The position numbers were made by a program, and so were the translations under genes. The notes under the pieces are model-generated. The model made no database searches and had not been told where the DNA came from. It was given only the letters and a program-made list of their open reading frames with translations. A stretch of DNA of 64,000 bases from Spizellomyces sp. 'palustris' (Eukaryota; Chytridiomycota; Chytridiomycetes; Spizellomycetales; Spizellomycetaceae): NCBI GenBank assembly GCA_006535965.1, contig QEAR01000021.1, positions 186,549 through 250,548 on the forward strand, written 5' to 3'. Within the stretch, counting starts at the first letter, position 1; each line of letters starts with the position of its first letter. Below, one piece after another: positions 1 through 12,105 of the stretch.

Positions 1-2651
1 CGATCAAAGTCGACGTCTTACCAGAGGGTATCCGCATTTACATGCATATATTGATTGCTGTCATCGGTCAAGAGCCAATATCAACTTGATATGCGAGAAA
101 AACGAAACCCTAACCGCCTTACAGGCTGAACTGCTCGACGCTCAAGAGTTCAATTTCCGCGTCCGCCTCTAGGGAGCCCGTCAACCTTGCCTTTGTGATG
201 TAGTTGAGCAATGCGCCAGCGCATCCGACCTACGCATCCATCCACATCAGGAAACATATCGCATTCATCATTTTGACTCGCAACACACCATTTCGACGCT
301 GTCTAGCGAGACAATACTTTCGAGGAAAAGGAACATTTCAACTCTCTTTCTGGTAAAGCTCTCGTAATCCTCGCTATGTGGATTTGACGTACAATCATCG
401 AGGTGCTGCCCCGCTGCTGGAATCTGGATGGAACAAAGTTTGTTTTTTGCCGTTTGATAGACAAAGTCCGTAGACGGCCGTATTTCTATCTCGCACGGTG
501 GCAAAGAGCCATCTTTAAAACAACACTTGCGGTCAATATCGCAACAGAGTCGCTAAACAAGGCTGTACATACCTTGTGCACTCAGCACTTCCAGAAAAGC
601 GTCATCGGCCCGTGCGTTAGTGACGATAACGGATGGTTGCACTTGATATCGTACTGAGGTGGATATGGAACATAAACACTCTTGATGACACACCAATTTT
701 GCCCGAGAGCACCTACATAGCCTCGTGATCTCAAAGGAAATATCCTCCTCCATGTCCTCCATTAGATAAAGTTTGGAGTCCATTACACTATAATAAGCAG
801 CACCGATCTTGCCATTCTTGTAGGTCACGGCCATTACAACCTAAACAGATACTGCGTTATAACCACTCATTTGGATACATGTACCCACCTGGCTGCTTAC
901 CTTGTCATCCAACAGCAGACTACCGTGCGCATCGGAATCATGGTCAAAATGCACTCGTCTCTCAAGTTTCACTGTTTGCGGCAGATTCTTGAGATTCTCT
1001 GGGGACTTATTACGAGGGATTCTATTGTTTCGGCCACGCCGAGAGGCCACAGATGAGATTTCGGAAGCATTGTCATCGCCCCCATCTGTAGACAGAACGC
1101 GTTTGCTCTTTGGATTCGGTTTGGAAAACGATGGGACCTTTTGCCATTGTCGAAAATTCGACGAAAGTCTCGACACATCACTACTATCAGTAAGTTCAGA
1201 TGGAGACGGCGAGATATTTCGAAAGCGGCCGGCCAATCCAGCTGGAAATTGGCCATCTTCAGTACGGTTTGCATCAAAGGATGATTCGGATACACTGTAA
1301 GGTCGGAATGTCGTATGTGACGAGCGAGGGATCCTCGATGGCGTTTCCCAGCCTTCACCTGTCCCGTACCGATGCTCTGACTTTATAGATCCTAGAACAT
1401 CTTTCTCTCTAGGTCGCTTGAATGTTCGTTCCTCCACAGCGGCGTTTGCAGACGGCATGTCTTGGTGCACATCATTGACACGCGCACGCTTCAAGGTGAT
1501 TTCCTTTGCTCGGCGAGCGAGTGAGTATGCACTGTGTGCACTGATTCTCGTATCAACAGTAACGCAATCGTCATTGTCATGTGCCTCTTCACCATGTATA
1601 TTCCTTGTCTTTGACGACGGCCCCACCACAAAATCCAAGGGCCCGTCTGGCTCACCGATCAAAGCTGCCTTGTCCATTTGATCCATGACATTCCTGGTTC
1701 CTATTGCCGTGAAATAACTGGTAGCTATCGAAGGAGAAGTGGCTTCATCAGGCTGGTTCGATGGCATACTTCCTCTTGATTGCGGAGTGACAGGATGTGC
1801 AATGTCAGAGTTTGCGGAAGTTGTTGAGCGCACAGATGCCAGAGCAGATACGAACGTCAACAATGGAGGATTGGTGGCTTTTTCAGATAGGGGAGATTCG
1901 CTGACCTGGGCTGTTCTTTGTCCAGCAGGACCCGTCGAACTGGTTTTAGGAGTGGATTGACTAGCACAAATTGACGAGCGCGATGTTTGGTTTTCATTTG
2001 AAGATGATCTGGCTTTTGTGCACTCCGAGGACTGGCCATTAGTGCGATCTGTTGATTTCCGCTCTTATGACCTTAGCGTGAGTTTGCTGATTATTGCAAA
2101 TAATGCTGCTTGTATGTACCTTCTATGCGAATTTTCGGCACTCCTGGACTCACATCTCGATTTGGCACGTCCGCCGTGGAAAGAGACGGTTGCAGCCTGT
2201 CATCCACACTAGCCCTTCCTTCGTAGCCTTGCTCATCTGGCAATAATGACTCTTCAAACAATATCTGCCCATCTTCAAACGACTGTTCCCATACTGCTGA
2301 CACTCCCGCGTCCGACATATTTGCAAAATCTATAAAAGAATCACTAGCCGCCAATGGATCGTTCGTTTCTATAGTATCCTGCTCTTGATATCTGGTGCTG
2401 GAAGTCTTCTCCGCCATAGCAGCGAAATACAACGATGGAGAGTCATTCAGTAGTAGTGTATAGGGTGTATCTTGGTCATCGGGCCGGAAACCCAAGTGCA
2501 AAGGGTCAGTTTGCACTCTGGGAGGCACAAGCGTATCTATTGATATTTCTGGGGAGGTTTCGACGCTGAACTGATCAGATGCAGCAACTTCGCGGATCCC
2601 TTCACTCGAGACAAAGTCATTGAGTGCTTCGCCCATACCGACCTGTGACAT
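1..2651 (-). CDS. MSH5: MutS homologue MSH5 (meiotic recombination), C-terminus beyond the window
   Basis: MSH5 pairs with MSH4 in a MutS-gamma clamp that stabilises meiotic recombination intermediates in the nucleus; it does not repair mismatches. The core begins near 840 (VVMAVTYKNGKIGAAYY), followed by LYLMEDM, then VQPSVIVTNARADD and RPSTDFVYQTAKNKL, which match MutS connector-domain motifs of MSH5. The exon at about 121-230 reads ALLNYITKARLTGSL, again typical. The ATPase part lies off the left edge. Introns seen include 841-900 (60 bp; donor GTAAGC, acceptor TTTAG) and one near 2065-2127. These splice about 565 residues of Ser/Asp-rich, probably disordered sequence (from ATG at 2651) onto the core. 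That extension is unusual for the family. The alternative is two adjacent genes, but the 841-900 intron keeps frame perfectly. Confidence 0.85.
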
Positions 2652-2943
2652 ACCGGGGGCGACCTGACTTTAGTTAATTCCCAGAGCTTTTTGCAGCAAA
2701 GAAGCGCATAAACCTCACCAAATCAATGAAACAACTGAGCCCACAACTCGTAAACTTGACCAATATTCGACAGTATGGCGAATTATAGATTATGTATATT
2801 TGCAACCGTACAAGACAAAGTCCTCAAAGTTGCTAAAAGGAAACTATGGCCTAAAATACGCAACCAAGGTGGCTGTGTTTACCATTAATCCTCTAATAGA
2901 GATATTGCGGCACAGTTTTCAACTAGCCAATCCTATCCTAAAA

Positions 2944-4649
2944 CTAGATATTTACTGAAGGTGTGTGCTCATTTCCCCTTACTGCTTCCAATCGAGGTTC
3001 TTGTCCAAAGTCAAGTAGGTCAGGTGTATCAGCAAAACTTGTTGGCGATAGTTCTCGCCTTGGACCCAGGGGCACCTCAGATGTGGCCGATGCTGTTCGC
3101 CGCCGTATTCCCGAAGGCAGTGCCCAAGATGTGCGAGCAGTCCAGGAGGAGACAGAAGACCGAGGAGAGGAGAAGGAAGATTGAGGAGCATATTCCGATT
3201 CATCCCCGTCTGTCGAGATCGGAGAATATTCCTCTCTACTTGGACTAGCTCTTTCATTTGACACGTATTTTAACTTGCTGCTCGATAATTCACAGTGAGA
3301 ACAGCCTAAAGGGTATAAGGCAATGACGAAGATAACTCACTTGAGGATCCATTCATTCCAATTCTCAATGGCAAGAAAAGGGTTTGAGATAGATCCACCA
3401 CTGTCTGATCTACTCCGGCCGTACGCAAGACCGAGAACGTCTTCCAGGCTTCCAACTCGTCCGCGCCTCACTTTATTCGGACTTTGTCCATTTGACGCTG
3501 TCCCGCTGTTATTTCCTTCCAATACAGATGGAAATCCATATGGAACACCAGCATTTGACGACTTGCCAGCTGTCCAGGATTGGTTGCCCAAGCTTGTTAA
3601 GGTAGATGCCAGATCCAGGTCAATTTGACGGAGTAAGTCTTCTGTTGTTTCGGCTACAGGGGCTAGACTTGGTGACGAGACGCTTCGCTTTCCAAATGCT
3701 TTCCTTTCGGAACATGATAAAGACGCATCAGGTGAAGGGCCCTTGGACGGCGGTGTGATTGGGATCTTTGAAACGAAGGACGGCGCTGCGGACTCCGTCG
3801 CAGAACCTGCAAAGATGGTTCAGCAGTCTCCTATAGTATACAGCGACGAAATATCCTTACCTAAGCTGTTTCGTGGAATAACTAGAAACTCTCGTAGCTT
3901 GATATCGTCATCGTTCCATAGCCGATTGGCTTTCTTCAATTCTGAAAGCTGGGGTAATACGTTAGGACAGTTGCCAATTTCGCGTTCAAAGGAGATCCAC
4001 ACACCTTCACACGGTAGAGAATTGCTACGCCAGCAAGGGTATCATTAGGAGTCACTTTATGCATAGTGGTGCTAGATGTATCTATCTCTTCGCCATTGGC
4101 CAAAGACAATCGTCGTAATGGCACGTGGTCGTTTCGTGTGAGATCGGCCACGGACCCAAGTTGGTCGATTTCATCCAGAGAAAGCAATGGTCTGGTGGAA
4201 GAGCCCATAGCTGCAATGGCTTCCTGTCGCACTCGGTCCCCTGCACTACCAGTTCTCAAACTAGGTAGTTCCAGGGATCCCCTCTCTCCGCTTGTAAGTT
4301 CAACTCCGTTCTCAGAAGGGTTCATGCGGGATGCTTCAGAAGAAATATCGGGTGAAAGGGCTTGTGCAAAGTCCGTCCACCCTTCTATGGGTTCGTCATG
4401 TTGGAACGGTCCATCTAGTAAGCTGGGAGTCCGTCCTCGTTTCCAGCTTCTCTCATAGCTTGTGCTCTCTACCCGATCCGCAGGGCTTCGACCAGCACCT
4501 AATTTTCCACGTCCATCTCTTGCTAACCCTTCGTCACTATTCGCCACCCAAACTCCATTGTAATCGGCGGCAGGAGCAATGGATCCCCTCATGGTTGGAG
4601 AAGGCTCGTTTTCAGATAGGAAGTTCAAGTTGGCCCAAGGGTCTTGCAT
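2944..4649 (-). CDS. LysM-domain protein, probably intracellular (LYSMD-like)
   Basis: A single LysM module is split by an intron: HKVTPNDTLAGVAILYRV is followed, after the acceptor CCCAG, by LSELKKANRLWNDDDIK and LREFLVIPR. This order, with HxVxxxDTLAG and the ANRLW turn, matches the LYSMD1/2/3-type LysM found inside eukaryotic cells rather than secreted chitin-binding effectors. The N-terminal 200 residues and the C-terminal third are Ser/Pro/Gly-rich and lack other recognisable domains. The first in-frame ATG is at 4649 (MQDPWANLNFL). The open frame runs on upstream to 4733 and would encode a signal-like hydrophobic stretch, but only from a TTG codon, so no signal peptide is claimed. It lies on the same strand as MSH5, 292 bp upstream of it. 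Ligand unknown; the domain call is firm, the role is not. Confidence 0.75.
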
Positions 4650-5361
4650 CGCAAGCGCGAAGGCAGTGTCAGCAAGAAGCCACAGACGCAAGGTAAGAAG
4701 CACTGCCAATGGCAGGGTCCAGATCACTTGCAACTGTTATCGGAAAGCTCGCTGTTCCTTAACTTGATATTGCAACTGTCGCAGCCTTGTGAATTAGTAT
4801 CTCATAGTAATAAGTGGGGAATGCAAAGATGGGGAAAGTGCAATAGAACTTGAGTGCCGTGAGGAGATGCAAAAAAAGTGCCCAATGGTTGGGCCCTTTT
4901 GAATTGGCAAGTTGTCGCCGCCAGCCGCCAAACAGGGAGTCGCGTTTCGTAATCTCTACAAGTGCGATGTCGAACCCGATGCCCTGCGCTTTGTTGACAA
5001 GGTTCTTGCGTATGTGGTCAGCGCTTTTACTAATTTCTTATTTAATCGCAGTGCATACGGTATTTATTATGAGCATTATGGAGCCATAATGAATAAAGAT
5101 ATGCCAGCCATGGGGAAGCACCATCGCTGCCTAGGGCCCGCTTTACGACATGATAATAAATAAAACACATTGATAACTTCAAGTACACCTAAACTACATC
5201 TAAGGCATTCTTACAGGGCGGAATAAAGACAACAAAAACTATGTGCTAAGAAAGACAAGCCTAATCGCTAATCGGGTATTGATAAATTATTCTCACAAAA
5301 ACCGCCCTTCTGCTTTGTACACCGTTTTATTTACGCTCCGGAATCTCAAACCAAAACATGT
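4650..5361. other. Intergenic stretch upstream of the LysM gene
   Basis: About 700 bp between the LysM gene start and the stop of the C2H2 gene, both on the minus strand. It should hold the LysM promoter and the C2H2 3' UTR. I see no convincing gene, repeat or RNA in it; the short open frames here lack homology and splice logic. Confidence 0.5.
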
Positions 5362-7138
5362 TTATTTCGCTGTCCGCGATCTCTTTCGCTTGTGCGTGGG
5401 GGTGCTGTTCGCAGCCAATGTGCGCTTCTTGTTGTTTGCGCATTTTGTGGAGGAGTGGGTTGCATCGGAGGTTTTGGAAGGGGAATGGCTCTTGCATTTG
5501 CTGCTTTTATGAAGTTTTTGGTGCCTCTTAAGGTCATAAGAACGAGTAAACTGCGAAAATACGTCATCATGTCAGCGCCGTATAGGTTGTGAAAGATCTT
5601 CCAAATGGGATACTTACTGTTTTGCAGCAAACCGGACATGCATGCATTCGCACGTCGAAATGAGTTGCATAGTGGGTGCTTCCGTTGAACTTGCGCTCAA
5701 AGGTTTTGGAACATCCGCGGTGAGGACAGATATATCTGCCAGCCGAGTTCTTTCTCCAGACAATAGCGCTAGTCAGATTTTTGACCGCATCCGCACTGTC
5801 GTTGAAATTGGCAAATGTGTCTTCGGGACTAGAGTATTCTCCTTCTTCTGAGGACATTTCCTCATACGTGAAGACAGCCATGCGGCTACGTCGCACAGCT
5901 GGCGTTTCGATTTCTTCCAGGTAATCCGCAGAAGGAGACCTGGACCGCTTCCTGGTTGGCTTCATATCATTGGTCATAACGGAGAGATGTGGCCTTCCAG
6001 GTCGACGAGAGGTAACTGGTACTTGTTCATTGCACATTTCCTACACCGAATGAAGCAAGTTAGAAAGTTGTGATGTACAAAGCATTCCATTTTAGATGCC
6101 AACCTTTTCGTCGTCGCTGCTGCAAGCAGCGATTAAAGAAGGTACAGTTTGCGAATGGTCATATGCCAGACTTTGTGTGATGAGCTCCTCAGCGTCAGAT
6201 GTATCGCTTTCGTCCATGTCATTGACTTCGTTGTCAACAAGGTGCTGTTCGAGTCGGCTGTCACTCTCGTTGCTTTCGATGCCTTCGTCTATGGATACGT
6301 CTGTAGCATCCAGGAGTCCAGAGACCTTGGCAGGAATGGGTAAGAGATCTCCAAACAGGTCAATTTTGCCGAGAAGACCGCCAGTCTCCGTCGTTGTCCA
6401 TTTTGATTCATCAATGAAGCGGTCAAAGACATTCATGTTTTCTGGGGATTCGGGCGTTGTTGGGGCACCAAAGATGCTCGATGGTGATACTGACGCAGTT
6501 GTCTTTTCTTCAATTATGGGGAGTACCGGATTTATCGGAAAAGAACCTTCATCGGAAGAAGATCGCTTTATACAAAACGGCTTTTCATCGATGGTGGGTA
6601 CAGTGGCTACTGGACTTTGCGGTGAGATTGGACTTGGGCAAACCGACTCCTGACTGCTGTACGGTGAGGAGCAGAACGTATCTGCATTGATAGACGGCGA
6701 TCGGCAAGGAAAACCAGTGAATGGATGCAATGATATTTGTGCGCGGGACACGGGCGAGCTGGCGGATACATCGGATACAGGCGAAACGGGAGCACAGTAC
6801 ATGTAATCAGTTGGCGCGTACGCGCAACACGCGCATGGGCAGCGAACCGCTTCCAGCTGACGGGGATGTGTGCAGAGGCCGTGAAGTGGTACATCCGCGT
6901 ACCCGAAATGACACTCGTTCGCGGGCGTGAGAGGATATGCAAGATCCACGTAATCGCCGGCTGGAGAAGAGCATGAGGTCGAAGCTGTGTCGTGATAGTA
7001 GAGGAGGTCAACGGGTTCAGTTACGCGAAGCACGTCACTGGATGGGATATCGCAGTAGACGTCTTCAGACTGCAGGTCCCATTTTCCGTCGGGGACAGCA
7101 GCCGATAAAAATGTGGTAGGTAGCCATGCGGTAGCCAT
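5362..7138 (-). CDS. C2H2 zinc-finger transcription factor
   Basis: Three exons give about 545 residues. Exon 1 (ATG at 7138) is a long acidic and Ser/Pro-rich region resembling activation domains. The donor after DDEK joins EMCNEQ in exon 2, and CCKT at the end of exon 2 joins FTRSYDLKRH in exon 3 across an intron with donor GTAAGT. The last 130 residues carry two C2H2 fingers: the first has C-x4-C-x12-H-x3-H spacing (ICPHRGCSKTFERK...), the second C-x2-C-x12-H-x3-H (CPVCCKTFTRSYDLKRH). A basic tail (KRKRSRTAK) may act as a nuclear localisation signal. A C-terminal finger pair of this kind is common in fungal stress and nutrient regulators, but I cannot assign an ortholog. The gene is divergent from the SET-bromodomain gene and has a TATA-like element 53 bp before its ATG. 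Confidence 0.85.
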
Positions 7139-7861
7139 TGTGGGCTTATAAAAGATGATAGGTCAGCGTCGCGGGGTGCAAGTCTTGTCTAAAATATATA
7201 CGAGCGTTTATAGATATAGCCCGAGGACGTGCGAAGAGAGCAGGGGAGCTGACGAGATGCGGGCCTTTTAATATCTTCAGGGAAGATAGGCCCCCGCAAT
7301 CGAATCTTCTTCATATATCCCCCTCCAATATTGGTCTGGAAGGCTTCCATCACAAGCACCTCCAAACAAGACGTCGTTTCATTGTCTCAACTCCGACCTG
7401 CGATGGTCATGCGTTACAGGGAGAAATGCATTATTGCTTTGGGCAGAAAGGGGTAACCGCCCAGGAGAAGATGTGGAGAGGGTCGGAGTTTTCGAACGCG
7501 TTAATTATTTATTTCGCGCGTAAAGGTGTCCAGCCAAAGGTCATTTTCGGACGAGTGCGTCCACCTCCTCGTTTACCGCGGGAAGTCGCTCCAAGCCATC
7601 CAAGCAGAATGAAGGCCATCAGATCTCCAAACCAAAGCGCAAATGAATAGGCAACGTGGAAACAACATTAAACATTAACCCTGGCCTCCTTGCAAAAGGG
7701 CAACTCTTTAACTTTGGTCACCGATCGCTGGTTCATTTCATCAGTATGACAAGCCATGATTGAATGCAATGCAGCCTATGATTCCCGTTCCATCCGGCTT
7801 GAGCAGCGAGACTTTTGAACGTCCACTTGTTTAAAAAGTGTGATCTCTAGACATCACGGCC
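7139..7861. other. Divergent promoter region between C2H2 and SET-bromodomain genes
   Basis: About 720 bp separating two divergent starts. It contains the TATA-like element at 7191-7200. No gene or repeat is evident in the rest. Confidence 0.5.
7191..7200 (-). promoter_or_regulatory. TATA-like element of the C2H2 gene
   Basis: On the minus strand this reads TATATATTTT, 53 bp upstream of the ATG at 7138. Position and composition fit a TATA box; no experimental support. Confidence 0.35.
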
Positions 7862-10800
7862 ATGGATGGACGGACAGGGAAGAGAGGCCATGATGGCTTT
7901 GTCCGTCCAAACTTGTCTCCATTGGCGCATCTTGTCAAGCAAGAGCTAATGGTATGACTTTCATTTTTCTTGAAGAGAATTAGTTGCTCAACCGGCATGT
8001 CCAGCGACTGTGGAAGAGCAGGGGCCCAGATGTCCAATTCTTCCAGCTTCACAGTCTCTCCAACAATCGAGCATGTTGCAATTTAATCTCTGGCGGGAAG
8101 ACCGTTGTGGTTGGTTCTTTCCGAAGAGCTGTGCGAATGCGTCGCTTTACACCATCTCACAGAGATTGCACAGGTGATGCGTTGGTCGACCATTATTAAG
8201 GTGAGCCCAGTGTCACTGAATATGATATGCGGAATATCGAAAAAGGCAACATTTTTGCACTGGACTGAACATGCCTACACCAAGAATAGCTTTTTATAGC
8301 CCATGTATATCAGACCGACGACTATGCAACATTGAAGCCGGGAATGGACGAATCACCAGATCCTTTCCCAATTGAACCATGTTGCTCAATCATTCCAGTA
8401 TCTGAGGATGATCCGCGCCAGGAGCTACGAGGTCATAAGAAGGTCCATTCATGATTCCCATAATGCTAATAATGCAAAGGCACTCAACCTACATCATTTT
8501 AGGTTATTGCCGATAGGGCCATACACAGAAATCAAGTTATCGGCGTCTTTGAAGGGAAAACCATGTTTGAAGCGGAGCAGGTCTGTATCTAAAAGTGGTG
8601 TTGAGTGCTCCCAACCATTCAATGTCCATACGTCTGACGATTGAGCGACAGTTATATAGTGTCAATGTGCTAAATCGGTTACAGACCGAAAGGAATACGG
8701 TTGAATACGCATCAGTAGCTGATGCCGAGTACCAGCTGAACCCGAACGTCGTTAAAGAATTCCCAGTGAACGCGTCGGAGAAAGGGACCTTCAAGTCCCC
8801 GTTACTTGTCAAGGGCGAAGAAACAACAGGTTACTACAAGGTCCGTCGTCCGCCTGTTCCATGCAAGATTTGGTGATGAATGTAAACATGATAAGCAGTG
8901 GACGACAGAGCTGAACGATTTCCGTTTGGATCCATTCAACCTGCGTGGGCTTGGAGATGGAGAAGGACAGCCAAATGTCAAGCTTGTAGAAGTTATCGTC
9001 TTCAACTGGTGCGTTCTGCGGGCTAAATATTGTCTGTAACGTTTCCCTCAACATTTCTCGTAGGCCGCATATCTTCGTCATGGCCAGAAATGACATAGCA
9101 AAGGGTGAAGAACTACTTCTCGACTATGGGCAAGAAACTTGGTCGACGATTCGAAGCGCCTACCGGGATTGGAAGGCGGTGGAAAAGATGATGAATGACA
9201 TAGTCAAACCACTTGGCGAAAATCTGCAAGGGATCAATACCCTTCTCCAACGAGTTTCCGCCAAACAAACTGAGCTAGAAGATTCAATCCAAAGCTTGGG
9301 TAGAATCTTTCGCATGGAAAATGCGAGTGAGGACGATAGACTCGATGCGGCCCATGTGGACAGTGCCCTTCAGGATCTCACCGTCGCAGTGCGATCTCTA
9401 TTCGAACCCAATTCAATGCAAATCAACCCCAAAATCCTGGATCTCCGTGGTTATCTTCAGCTGATACGCGACATCATCACACCATTAACAAATACTGCAA
9501 GCATTGCTGACGGTCTAATGGACATTGCCAGCGATGCGACAAAATCTTCTACATGGTCAAATGGCGTGAATTCGATAAAAGAATCAATATCCAATACCAG
9601 AGAACGAAGCTCGTCGCATGACCACGAGCACAACCAATCGCCAATGCACCGTCTAGTCCAAGGGTCTTCTTCACGACATCATGTTGGGGCAGGTCAATTA
9701 CCCGGCTTGAACGAATCCTTGACGGTTGTGTTGGAGAAAGGACACTTTGCCACGAATGGTCCAGACGATCTTGATCGTTCCACAACGCGTCCGGTGACAG
9801 CTTCTCCTACCAGAAGCGATCAATCCTTGAAGCGAGGGCGAGCGAGCTCTGTAACGAGTACAGTGACTCCGGCTAAACGTGCAAAATTGATATTTCGGCA
9901 TAAAAAGGATACAGTTGTACAAAGACTCTGTGGTGCGGTTTTAGCAGACTTACTGCGAGCCAACGGATCAGATGCTTTTGCAGAGCCTGTCGATCTAGAA
10001 CGATTTCCCCAGTATCTTGATTTTGTCGATCAACCCATGGACTTTGGGACCATCGGGATGAAGCTGGACGAAAACTGCTATACGAAAATACAAGAATTCG
10101 TCAAGGATGTTTTATTGGTCTTTATCAACTGCCGGACATTCAATGCACCAGAAACTGGATACCCACAGATTGCAGACAGGTTTGAAAAGTTGTTTCAGCG
10201 GCGATTGTCAGAGACGATTTCCTTTTGTCGGGAATGTGAAGGGCTGGTTGAAAACAGCACATGTACCAAATGTCATGCCAAAATACGGCGATCGCAACAG
10301 TCGTCGGGTATGGCCATGCAGGAATTGATCAAAAAGGTAGAAAGAGATCTGCTCGGAATCCGGGGGACGATATCTCACCATTGGATTGTGTATAGTTTTT
10401 CGGGCTCGCACCAGGTCAACGGGTGGTCGCGCAGTGGTACGGCACGGTTTCTTTCATCAGTTGCCTTGACAAATAATCAACGAGTTGTCTCTTTCAATAG
10501 GCCTGAGAATAACGTGTTTTACGAAGGTGCCTAACTACTCATTTTCCGTGATTTTAACTCCAGCCAACCGCTCACCATCTGCGGACTTTCATTTCCAGGA
10601 AGAATCGTTTCAAGACATGGTCTAGACAAGTACGTGGTGGATTTTGGAGATGTTGAGGAGGACATCAAGGCCGATCGCATTCTGATTTCCCCCGAACCGG
10701 GCCTTGATTCGGCTCAACTACTACCGGTATAGTCCAACAACTCTGCTACGGTCAAGATTCCATCGTATACTCATACTTTGCCCTCTCAGGCTCACGCAAA

Positions 10801-11756
10801 AGTATTGGCGCTACTCCCTAGCCAACTGGATGAGTGGGAAGAGGAGCGAATCTACAGAAAGTTTCTTCCAGCGCATGTTCTGTCATCCAATGTCGAGAGT
10901 GTGGCCATCAAGTTTTTTATGGGCTTAACGGTGCGAAACTTGGTGTTGTTAAAGGTTCAATGAACAGGATCTCAAAAACCCCCCCACACAGACCACGAGA
11001 CAAAGGAAAGATGTAATACGGATCGACCAGGTATAGTTTTCTTGGTAATGGAAGAGAAGTACCGTGGTGCTCATTCTGAATCCTGTGGAATAGGATTTAT
11101 ATCGAATCCTTATTGATGAAATCCGGGAGAAAGCGGATGCCGCCTCCGTACCGCCCGCAAAAGTTGCCAAAAAGGGGAAGAAAGCGGTGGCTCATGTCAT
11201 TATATCCAAAGTGACTCCAAAGCTGGAGAAGGCGGCTTCTCCTGCTCATACTGCGCGACACCAAGCTGGTTCGACCAGATCACCTGAAGGAGCCAATCAT
11301 CAACCACCATCATCAGCAGAGTTCATCGTTGATCCATCTGTGCCCATCAATACTCCTTCCCCTCCCATAACGACCCTACCGAACGGCGTCCCTGCAGCTC
11401 GGCACAATAAACCACGCAGTCCTGCCGTACTAACCCCCAACGGCTCCCTTCGATCGTCGCCACGGTCCAACCGCTCTGCCAAGCACGAGGTATTACCCAT
11501 GACGATGACATTGAAACAGCTTCGAGAAGCGATGTATACCCATGACTATGTCACGTCAGAGGACGATGATGACATTGACCGGTCGACGAAGGAAATAAGA
11601 GAAGCGGATATGGAATTTGTGGATTCGGATTCCGATGTCATGGTGGAGGCGGACGAGCGGGATGAGAAGGGAGAGATTATCAAGGTGGAGGGGTCGTCGA
11701 ATGGACCGATTCTCATTGATGATACCGAGAGCGAGGAGATGATTATTGTGAATTAG
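7862..11756 (+). CDS. SET domain + bromodomain + zinc knuckle + Tudor-like chromatin protein
   Basis: About 1,000 residues in at least eleven exons, from ATG 7862 (GGCCATGG context). Order: an N-terminal part; a SET domain from about residue 132 (VIADRAIHRNQVIGVFEG) to 270, ending WPHIFVMARNDIAKGEEL with LLLDYG; a linker; a bromodomain at about 530-635 (FVDQPMDFGTIGMKLDE, and the acetyl-lysine Asn in TFNAPET); a C-x2-C...C-x2-C knuckle (FCRECEGL, CTKCHAKI); then, after an AAG|GTAGAA donor, a Tudor-like fold (LAPGQRVVAQW, PENNVFYEG, KYVVDFGDVEED); and an acidic C-terminus. SET proteins methylate lysines, and bromodomain and Tudor modules read acetyl- and methyl-lysine, so a histone-marking enzyme that also reads marks is inferred. 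The usual NHxxPN of SET is replaced by LNDFR followed later by QPNV. One junction near 10970-11095 is unresolved and may hide a micro-exon. Confidence 0.8.
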
Positions 11757-12105
11757 GATGGGGAAATGTTTTGTTTGCTTGGACCGGAATGTTGTAAGCA
11801 GGTCAAGTCTGTGCCTGTACGCCAACGCATCACTGACATTGGCCAGTACATTGGATCAAAACAAAGGGTTGCAAAAACATGTGTACAATGTCACCAGCTG
11901 CCTAGTGCCAACTTTTGTATTCAACCTTGAAAACGTTATAGAAGTGATACATTATTCACTCTACAAATAATATACATATATACATCAAATTTTGTTCCAC
12001 CACCAACGCCCTCTCTGTCGTCGCAACACCAGAGCCCATTAAACCTCAGCGTTCAAAATACCCCTATATATGATCACACCCAATATATGCATTACTGTCC
12101 ACGTA
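11757..12105. other. Tail-to-tail intergenic stretch
   Basis: About 350 bp of AT-rich 3' flank shared by the SET-bromodomain gene and the convergent membrane-protein gene. Nothing else seen. Confidence 0.5.

Noticed and set aside
4650-4733. A hydrophobic signal-like N-terminus on the LysM gene
   Set aside because: The frame is open but begins with TTG, and no ATG precedes it; the LysM sequence itself is of the intracellular type.
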